DNA from: Aquabacterium humicola
GTDB taxonomy: Bacteria > Pseudomonadota > Gammaproteobacteria > Burkholderiales > Burkholderiaceae_C
NCBI RefSeq assembly: GCF_030167915.1
Contig: NZ_JARGNB010000002.1
Location: 682,001-746,000 of the forward strand
DNA length: 64,000 nt
Direction: 5' to 3'
Below are positions 57,988-64,000 of this stretch, piece by piece (position 1 is the first letter of the stretch; each line of letters begins with the position of its first letter). The notes beneath the pieces are model-generated. The model was not told the DNA's origin, did not search any database, and saw only the letters and a program-made list of their open reading frames with translations. The translations under genes and the position numbers were made by a program.

Positions 57988-59990
57988 GCGAACCGACTGC
58001 GGCCCCCCCGACCGATCGTTCGCCCCTCGTCGACGCCACGCTGGAAGCCCTCGGGCCCGGCGGCGCGCTGGCGCAGTCCGATGCGGGCTTCGTCGAACGC
58101 TCGATGCAGCAGCACCTGGCCACCGCGATGGCGGAGGCGATCGACGACCGGGCGGCGCTGGTCGCCGAAGCCGGCACCGGGGTCGGCAAGACCTTCGCCT
58201 ACCTGGTGCCGCTGCTGCTGTCGCAGCGCCGGGCGCTGGTGAGCACTGCCACCAAGAGCCTGCAGGACCAGCTTTTCCTGCGCGACCTGCCGCGCCTGCG
58301 CGATGCGCTGCGGGTGCCGGTTCGCATCGCGCTGCTGAAGGGCCGCTCGAGCTACCTGTGCCTGCACCGCCTGGAGCAGGCGCGCACGACCGCAACCCTG
58401 CCCGACCGCTTCGCGGTGCGCGCGCTCGCCCGCATCGAGACCTGGGCCGCCGGCACGGCCAGTGGCGATCTTGCCGAGATCGACGGCCTCGACGACCGCT
58501 CGCCGGTGATTCCGCTGGTCACCTCGACGCGCGACAACTGCCTCGGCACCGACTGCCCGTCGTACCAGCGCTGCCATGTCGTCAAGGCGCGCCGCGAGGC
58601 GATGGCCGCCGACCTGGTGGTCGTCAACCACCACCTGTTCTTTGCCGATGTCTCGCTGCGCGACAGCGGGGTCGCCGAACTGCTGCCGACCGTCGACGCG
58701 GTGGTCTTCGACGAGGCGCACCAGCTCGTCGAGACCGGGCTGCAGTTCCTCGGCACGACGCTGGCGACCGGCCAGGCGCTGGACCTGACGCGTGACATCG
58801 TCGCCGCCGGCCTGGCGCAGGCGCGCGGGCTGGCACCGTGGCAGGACCTGGCCGGTGCGCTCGACCGGGCGATCCGCGACCTCCGGCTGGCCTGCGCCGG
58901 GCCGTTGCGCGAGCTGCGCGGCATCGTCAAGCTGCGCTGGGACGAGCGCGCGCGGGCGCCGGGCTTCGCCCTCGCGCTGCAGGCGCTGGCGGAAGCCGCC
59001 GGTGCGGCGGCCGCGGCGCTGGCCGAGGTCGAAGCCGTCGGACCCGACTTCACGCGACTGCTCGAGCGCGCACAGGCGATGCAGCGGCTGGCCGAGCGCT
59101 TCGTCGGCGAGGCGGCGTCGGACCGCGTGCGCTGGATCGACCTCGGCCCGCGTGATGCCCGCCTCGTCGAATCGCCGCTGCACATCCGCGACCTGTTCAC
59201 CGAGCAGCGCAGCGCGGCGCCGCGCGCGTGGATCTTCACGTCCGCGACGCTGGGCACCGACGACGAGCTCGGGTGGTTCTGCGAGGCGGCGGCGCTGGAG
59301 GACGCGCGCAAGCTGCGCGTCGGCAGCCCCTTCGACTACGCCGCGCATGCGCGAACCTGGGTGCCGCCGCGTTTCCCGAAGCCCAACGAAGCCGGCCATC
59401 CGGCGGCGGTCGGTGCGCTGGCGGCGCGGCTCGCGGGGCGCCTGGGCGGCCGCAGTTTCGTGCTGACGACGACCTTGCGCGTGCTGCCGCTGATCGCCGA
59501 GGCGCTGCAAGCCGCCAGCGCCGCCGCCGGCGACGGTCTGCAGGTGCTGGTGCAGGGCAGCCATCCCAAGCGCACGCTGCTGCAGCGCTTCCTCGACACG
59601 CCGCGCAGCGTGTTGGTCGGCTCGCAGAGCTTCTGGGAAGGCATCGACGTGCCCGGCGACGCGCTGCAATGCGTGATCATCGACAAGCTGCCGTTCCCGC
59701 CGCCGACCGATCCGCTGGTGCAGGCGCGCACGCGCGATCTCGAGCGCCAGGGCCGCTCGCCGTTCGACGAGTACTTCCTGTCGGAAGCGGCGATCTCGCT
59801 GAAGCAGGGCGCCGGCCGGCTGATCCGCAGCGAGACCGATCGCGGGCTGCTGGTGATCACCGACCCGCGGCTTCGGCAGATGGGCTACGGACGCAAGCTG
59901 CGCGCGGCGCTGCCACCGATGGGCACGCTGGATACCGAGGACGACGCGCTGGCCTGGCTCGATCAGCTGGCCGCGTCACACGTGGCTTAG
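57984..59990 (+). CDS. dinG: ATP-dependent helicase, DinG/YoaA type
   Basis: A 668-residue superfamily 2 DNA helicase of the XPD-like Fe-S group. Walker A is AEAGTGVGKT (about 61-70), the Fe-S Cys cluster includes SSYLCLHRLE and DNCLGTDCPSYQRC, the DEAH box is VVFDEAHQLVE, and late motifs are LVGSQSFWEGIDVPGDALQ (motif V) and GAGRLIRSETDRGLLVI (motif VI). DinG unwinds R-loops and forks; YoaA assists repair. The split between DinG and YoaA is uncertain. Confidence 0.9.
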   Translation: MSEPTAAPPTDRSPLVDATLEALGPGGALAQSDAGFVERSMQQHLATAMAEAIDDRAALVAEAGTGVGKTFAYLVPLLLSQRRALVSTATKSLQDQLFLRDLPRLRDALRVPVRIALLKGRSSYLCLHRLEQARTTATLPDRFAVRALARIETWAAGTASGDLAEIDGLDDRSPVIPLVTSTRDNCLGTDCPSYQRCHVVKARREAMAADLVVVNHHLFFADVSLRDSGVAELLPTVDAVVFDEAHQLVETGLQFLGTTLATGQALDLTRDIVAAGLAQARGLAPWQDLAGALDRAIRDLRLACAGPLRELRGIVKLRWDERARAPGFALALQALAEAAGAAAAALAEVEAVGPDFTRLLERAQAMQRLAERFVGEAASDRVRWIDLGPRDARLVESPLHIRDLFTEQRSAAPRAWIFTSATLGTDDELGWFCEAAALEDARKLRVGSPFDYAAHARTWVPPRFPKPNEAGHPAAVGALAARLAGRLGGRSFVLTTTLRVLPLIAEALQAASAAAGDGLQVLVQGSHPKRTLLQRFLDTPRSVLVGSQSFWEGIDVPGDALQCVIIDKLPFPPPTDPLVQARTRDLERQGRSPFDEYFLSEAAISLKQGAGRLIRSETDRGLLVITDPRLRQMGYGRKLRAALPPMGTLDTEDDALAWLDQLAASHVA

Positions 59991-60018
59991 CGGTGATGCA
60001 GGGCGCGTCGGGCGCCGA

Positions 60019-60831
60019 TCACCAGAACTGCCACCAGCGGCGCTCGGGCGTCCGCACGCCGCCTTCGATGAACCTGCTGCTCGGGAAGTTCTTCTTCAGC
60101 ACGCGGTCGGCGTCGTCGCGCAGCGCGGTCAGGCCCAGCTTCTCGTAGCTGGCAGCCATGATGTACAGCGCTTCCTCGACGGCCGGGGCCTGCTGGTAGT
60201 CGCGCAGCGTCTGCTGCGCGCGGTTGGCGGCGGCCAGGTAGGCGCCGCGGCGGTAGTAGTAGCGCGCGACATGCACCTCGTGCTCGGCCAGCGCATTGAC
60301 GATGTAGTCCATGCGCAGGCGCGCATCGGCGCTGTACTTCGACGCCGGGAACTGCTCGACCAGCTGCTGGAAGGCCTGGTAGGCGTCGCGCGAGGCCTGC
60401 TGGTCGCGCTCGGACAGGTTCTGCCGCGCCAGCGAACCCAGGATGCCCATGTTGTCGATGAAGTTGACCACGCCCTTCAGGTACAGCGCGTAGTCCAGCG
60501 CCGGGCTCGACGGATGCAGCTTGATGAAGCGGTCCAGCGTCGCGATGGCCTGCACCCGTTCGGCGGTCTTCCACTGCGCATAGGCCATGTCGAGCATGGC
60601 CTGCTGCGCCAGCAGGGTGCCGGCGGCGCGGCCTTCGATGCGCTCGAGCGTCTTGATGGCGCGCTCGTAGCTGCCGGTGTTCAGGTCGTCGCGCGCGTCT
60701 GCATACAATTTCTCGACGTTCTCGCGGTCGTTCCCCTTCGGATCGGAGCCGCAGCCCGCCATCAGGGCCATCGCGGCCACCAGCAGCGGGGCGAGCAGCG
60801 CCTTCAGGCGCACAAGCTGGAAGATGCTCAT
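60019..60831 (-). CDS. bamD: Outer membrane protein assembly factor BamD
   Basis: A 270-residue lipoprotein of the BAM complex that inserts outer-membrane barrels. Signal peptide with lipobox ALMAGC (Cys27), then TPR-like repeats (EKLYADARDDLNTGSYERAI, MAYAQWKTAERVQAIATLDRF, AYQAFQQLVEQFPASKY) characteristic of BamD. It ends GVRTPERRWWQFW. ATG 60831 was chosen over a longer frame upstream, which is out of register with the lipobox. It is divergent from rluD. Confidence 0.95.
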   Translation of the reverse strand: MSIFQLVRLKALLAPLLVAAMALMAGCGSDPKGNDRENVEKLYADARDDLNTGSYERAIKTLERIEGRAAGTLLAQQAMLDMAYAQWKTAERVQAIATLDRFIKLHPSSPALDYALYLKGVVNFIDNMGILGSLARQNLSERDQQASRDAYQAFQQLVEQFPASKYSADARLRMDYIVNALAEHEVHVARYYYRRGAYLAAANRAQQTLRDYQQAPAVEEALYIMAASYEKLGLTALRDDADRVLKKNFPSSRFIEGGVRTPERRWWQFW

Positions 60832-60899
60832 CGTCGGCAGGCGCGGCGCGCCGTGAAGGGGCGCCGCCTTTCTGGCAGGAAGCAAAGCACGGGATTCTA

Positions 60900-61883
60900 A
60901 TGTCCGATACCGAAGCGCCCGACCCGGCGCAGCCCGAGGCCGACGAGCCCGACGATGCCGCGGCCGACGAGGCCGCCGGCGAGTGGCGCGATGGCGTCGT
61001 CGACCCGGCGCTGCACGGCCAGCGGCTCGACAAGGGCCTGGTCGCGCTGGCGCCGGAGTTCTCGCGCAGCTACCTGCAGCAGCTGATCGCCGGCGGCCAT
61101 GTGCAGCTCGACGGCGCCGTGCAGTCGGTGGCCGCCCGCAAGTTGCGCGCGGGGCAGCGGTTGCGCGTCGAACTGGTGCCGACCGCGCAGAGCCTGGCCT
61201 TCCGGCCCGAGGCGATGGCGCTGGCGATCGTGCACGAGGACGAGCACCTGATGGTGGTGAACAAGCCGGCCGGACTGGTCGTGCATCCGGCGGCGGGCAA
61301 CTGGTCGGGCACGCTGCTGAACGGCCTGCTGGCTCACCACCCCGGCGCCGCGCTGCTGCCGCGGGCCGGCATCGTGCACCGCCTCGACAAGGACACCAGC
61401 GGGCTGATGGTCGTGGCCAAGACGCTGCCGGCAATGACCGGCCTGGTGCGCAGCATCGCGGCGCGCGACGTCCGGCGGCTGTACCTGGCGCTCGCGCACG
61501 GAGAGGCGCCCTGGGCGCAGCTGACCATCGAGGCGCCGATTGGCCGCGACCCGGTGTCGCGGGTGCGCATGGCAGTAGTCGCGGGTGGCAAGCCGGCGCG
61601 CACCGATGTGGAACGCATCGCCGTGCGCGACGGCTTCAGTGCCTTGCGCTGCCGGCTGCACACCGGGCGCACGCACCAGATCCGCGTGCACCTCGCGCAT
61701 CGCGGCCTGCCGCTGGTGGCCGATGTCACCTACGGCGGGCGGGTCGCGCTTGGCCTGCAGCGGCAGGCGCTGCATGCGACCGAGCTGTCGTTCGACCATC
61801 CCTGCGGCGGCGGCGTGCTGGCCTTCACGGCGCCGTTGCCCGCGGACCTCGCCGATGCGTGGCATCGCATCGTCGATGCGTGA
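60900..61883 (+). CDS. rluD: 23S rRNA pseudouridine synthase RluD
   Basis: A 327-residue enzyme that makes pseudouridines 1911, 1915 and 1917 in helix 69 of 23S rRNA. An acidic N-terminal tail is followed by an S4 RNA-binding domain (about 40-100) and the catalytic domain with Asp163 in GIVHRLDKDTSGLMVVAKT. GRTHQIRVHLAHRGLPLV and the C-terminal HATELSFDHP are conserved. The neighbouring bamD is the usual divergent partner. The expected pgeF downstream gene is not present here; scpB follows instead. Confidence 0.94.
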   Translation: MSDTEAPDPAQPEADEPDDAAADEAAGEWRDGVVDPALHGQRLDKGLVALAPEFSRSYLQQLIAGGHVQLDGAVQSVAARKLRAGQRLRVELVPTAQSLAFRPEAMALAIVHEDEHLMVVNKPAGLVVHPAAGNWSGTLLNGLLAHHPGAALLPRAGIVHRLDKDTSGLMVVAKTLPAMTGLVRSIAARDVRRLYLALAHGEAPWAQLTIEAPIGRDPVSRVRMAVVAGGKPARTDVERIAVRDGFSALRCRLHTGRTHQIRVHLAHRGLPLVADVTYGGRVALGLQRQALHATELSFDHPCGGGVLAFTAPLPADLADAWHRIVDA

Positions 61884-61940
61884 GCGCGCGGCGCCTGAGG
61901 CTACAATGCCGCCGACGAGCTGATGCGCTCCCCGATCGGA

Positions 61941-61955
61941 ACCGGAAGTTCCGGT
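61941..61955. promoter_or_regulatory. 15-bp inverted repeat in the scpB leader
   Basis: ACCGGAA and TTCCGGT flank a central G, a perfect repeat. It lies about 34 bp downstream of TACAAT (61902-61907), a likely -10, in a 269-bp rluD-scpB spacer. This suggests an operator or mRNA hairpin. Confidence 0.4.
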
Positions 61956-62152
61956 CCTTCGAGCCAGGCCACCCAGGAACACGCCAGGATTGGCGTCGAG
62001 GGCCCCGGGACCCGCAGCGAAGCTGCCATCCCTTCAGCGTCCCAGATATTGCCGTCGTGCAGCGCTTCGCAGTCTTGGCCTGCACCAGTCGATCCGCAAC
62101 TTGGCGTTGATGACCGCCGCGCGTGAGCGCAGGCACCGATGAACAGAGGTTC

Positions 62153-62983
62153 ATGAATACCCACGAGGCCAAGCGTGTCCTCGAGACCGCGCTGATCTGC
62201 GCGCAGCAGCCGATGCCGCTGCGCGAGATGCGCAGCCTGTTCGACGAGCAGGTCGGCGCCGACACCATTCGCACGCTGCTCGATGAGCTGGTGCGCGACT
62301 GGGAAGACCGCGGCGTCGAGCTCGTCGCGCTGTCCACCGGCTGGCGTTTCCAGAGCCGGCCCGAGATGCGCGTCTTCCTCGACCGGCTGCACCCCGAGAA
62401 ACCGCCGCGCTACTCGCGCGCGACGATGGAGACGCTGGCGATCATCGCGTACCGCCAGCCGGTGACGCGTGGCGACATCGAGGACATCCGCGGTGTCACC
62501 GTCTCCAGCCAGATCGTCAAGCAGCTGGAGGATCGCGGCTGGATCGAGGCCATCGGTTATCGCGAAGCGCCGGGCCGTCCGGCGCTTTACGCGACGACGC
62601 GGCAGTTCCTCGATGACCTGGGCCTTGCCAGCCTCGACCAGTTGCCGGCCATCGAAGGGCCGCCGACCGCGGCCGCGCTGGATGCGGCCGCCGACGGACA
62701 AGCGCTGCTGCTGCCCGCCGACGGCCAGGGCGCGCTGCCGCTCGATGCGACGCCTGCGGCCGAGGCCGCGGCACCCGACGCAGTCCCCGCGGCCGAAGCG
62801 CCTGCGCCCGACCCGGCCGCAGCGGCCGACGCCGCGCCCCTCGAACCGGTGCCGGCCGCCGATGCCGCGCCCACGGACGCGCCCGCTGCGGCCGACGCCG
62901 CGCCGCTCGACGCAGCCGCCACGCTCCCCGATCCGACGTCCGTTCCCACCCCCGACGACTCTTCCCCCGCCTCGCACGCATGA
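62153..62983 (+). CDS. scpB: Segregation and condensation protein B
   Basis: A SMC-complex subunit for chromosome condensation. The 276-residue product has tandem winged-helix domains (about 1-170): [60 protein letters not shown] and [20 protein letters not shown]. The last 95 residues are Ala/Pro/Asp-rich and probably disordered. AGAGG precedes ATG 62153, which is preferred to GTG 62123. Its TGA overlaps the rluB start (ATGA). ScpA is not adjacent. Confidence 0.93.
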   Translation: MNTHEAKRVLETALICAQQPMPLREMRSLFDEQVGADTIRTLLDELVRDWEDRGVELVALSTGWRFQSRPEMRVFLDRLHPEKPPRYSRATMETLAIIAYRQPVTRGDIEDIRGVTVSSQIVKQLEDRGWIEAIGYREAPGRPALYATTRQFLDDLGLASLDQLPAIEGPPTAAALDAAADGQALLLPADGQGALPLDATPAAEAAAPDAVPAAEAPAPDPAAAADAAPLEPVPAADAAPTDAPAAADAAPLDAAATLPDPTSVPTPDDSSPASHA

Positions 62984-64000
62984 ACCCGCAAGACACCGAT
63001 CCGCTTCAGCCCGAGGACACCGGCGCAGCCGCCGCCGAGACGGCGCCCAAGCCGCGCCGCCGTCGCACGACGAGCAAGGCTGCCGCAGCCGAGTCCGCCG
63101 CAGTCGAGTCCACGGCGCCGGACGCCCCGACCGAGGCCGCCGTCGCGGTGCCGGCGGCCGACCTGCCGCCGGTGGAAGCCGCCGAGGCCGCTGAGGCCGC
63201 GCCGGTCAAGCCCAAGCGCACGCGCCGCAAGGCCGTCGCGGCAGCCGAAGCGGAGGTTCCGGCCGAAGCGGCGGGGCCGACCGAGGCCCCGTATGTCGGC
63301 GCCGTGGCGCCCGGGGTGGCGGAGCCGATGCCGGTCGCGCCGATCGCGCCGGCCGCGCCGATGGCGCCGGCCCCTGCGTCGGTGATCGCCGCGGGCGAGC
63401 CGGTGGGACAGAAGCGCACGGCCGCTGCCGATGCCGAAAGCGCCGAAGGTTCGGGCGGTGCAGGGCCTACTGGTGGCGCGGAAGGTGGTGCTGCAGGTGG
63501 CGAAGCCGGTGATGGCCGCGAAAACGCCGAGGGCGCCGAGAGCGCCGAAGGCGCCGAGGAAGGCGAGGCCGGTGATGGCCAGCGCCGCCGCAACAGGCGC
63601 CGTCGCGGTCGGCGTGGGGGCGCCGATCGCGCAGCCGCCGAGGGCGCGCCCGCGGCCGAACCCGTGGTCGCCGCGGGCGGTGTCGACGAGGCCGATGACG
63701 AGGACGACGAAGACGACGAGCCGGCCGCTGCGCCCGCCGCGCCGCTGCCGCCGGTCGATGCCGGCGAAACCTTCGCCGACGTGCTGTCTGGTGCCTACGA
63801 CGCGCTGCCGTCCGAGGATATCGAGGCCATTCCCGAGCGCCGCGTGCTGGCTGCCGAGCCGGACGCACCGAAGCTGCACAAGGTGCTGGCGCAGGCCGGA
63901 GTCGGCTCGCGCCGCGACATGGAGCAACTGATCGTCGAGGGCCGCGTCACGGTCAACGGCCAGCCGGCGCATGTCGGCCAGCGCATCTCGTTCGGCGACC
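62980..64000 (+). CDS. rluB: 23S rRNA pseudouridine synthase RluB (3' end cut by window)
   Basis: The frame from ATG 62980 (overlapping the scpB TGA as ATGA) runs open to the right edge, about 340 residues. The first 295 residues are low complexity: Ala/Glu/Pro repeats, basic patches ([23 protein letters not shown]), Gly/Glu repeats (EGEAGDG), and an acidic run ([11 protein letters not shown]). From about residue 298 an S4 RNA-binding domain begins: [36 protein letters not shown]. The scpB-rluB pairing supports RluB. The catalytic domain lies outside the window. Confidence 0.85.
   Translation, partial: MNPQDTDPLQPEDTGAAAAETAPKPRRRRTTSKAAAAESAAVESTAPDAPTEAAVAVPAADLPPVEAAEAAEAAPVKPKRTRRKAVAAAEAEVPAEAAGPTEAPYVGAVAPGVAEPMPVAPIAPAAPMAPAPASVIAAGEPVGQKRTAAADAESAEGSGGAGPTGGAEGGAAGGEAGDGRENAEGAESAEGAEEGEAGDGQRRRNRRRRGRRGGADRAAAEGAPAAEPVVAAGGVDEADDEDDEDDEPAAAPAAPLPPVDAGETFADVLSGAYDALPSEDIEAIPERRVLAAEPDAPKLHKVLAQAGVGSRRDMEQLIVEGRVTVNGQPAHVGQRISFGD

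Noticed and set aside
61923-62126. 67-codon frame in the rluD-scpB spacer
   Set aside because: No ribosome site and no family resemblance; it spans the inverted repeat and likely leader.

Overview
The window is a dense, roughly two-thirds G+C stretch of bacterial chromosome. Protein signatures and gene order point to a betaproteobacterium of the Burkholderiales, probably near the Leptothrix/Rubrivivax/Methylibium group. This is inferred from family resemblance and synteny (thrS-infC-rpmI-rplT-pheST-ihfA; ilvBHC-pssA-leuA; tRNA-Leu-tig-clpP-clpX-lon; sucAB-lpdA-zapE), not from a database search. Almost everything is core chromosome. I see no phage, insertion sequence, CRISPR array or toxin-antitoxin island. 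thrS is cut by the left edge and rluB by the right edge.

Layout. 1-6520: translation genes and IHF (thrS, infC, rpmI, rplT, pheS, pheT, ihfA, a MerR-type regulator), with a likely internal promoter in thrS and an attenuator-like leader before pheS. 6557-7038: tRNA-Pro and a small orphan flagellar-rod-like protein. 7106-10093: divergent membrane-bound (hppA) and soluble (ppa) pyrophosphatases. 10094-13378: a FemAB/GNAT-like gene, nadE and glnB. 13409-16397 (minus): a compact sigma factor-DUF3619-DUF3106-RDD-LOG operon with chained stop/start overlaps. 16668-24534: branched-chain amino acid genes ilvB, ilvH, ilvC, then pssA, then a leucine leader peptide with attenuator and two different 2-isopropylmalate synthases in tandem. 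24649-26439: a penicillin-binding endopeptidase and an IclR regulator.

26497-29485 (minus): hpnE-hpnD-hpnC, making squalene from farnesyl diphosphate, divergent from an RND efflux adaptor/pump pair (29601-33946). The two units share one short control region with back-to-back promoters and a TetR-like palindrome. 34030-40120: tRNA-Leu, trigger factor, ClpP, ClpX and Lon, a protein-quality-control block. 40213-40624: tRNA-Gly, tRNA-Cys and tRNA-Leu, each separated by a terminator. 40628-47452: murI, then etfB-etfA, an acyl-CoA dehydrogenase, a nitronate monooxygenase-like enzyme and an amidohydrolase, preceded by two operator-like palindromes. 47537-49114: an orphan peptide-type ABC binding protein.

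49467-56894: the 2-oxoglutarate dehydrogenase operon (sucA, sucB, lpdA), zapE and an exported unknown protein followed by a small tandem repeat. 56965-59990: a PP2C phosphatase divergent from a YdcH-like protein and a DinG-type helicase. 60019-64000: bamD divergent from rluD, then scpB and a truncated rluB with a very long low-complexity N-terminus.

The most interesting signals are regulatory: a textbook leuL leader (four Leu codons in a row), the shared hpnCDE/RND control region, the operators upstream of etfBA, a pheS leader, and the uncharacterised sigma-factor operon.
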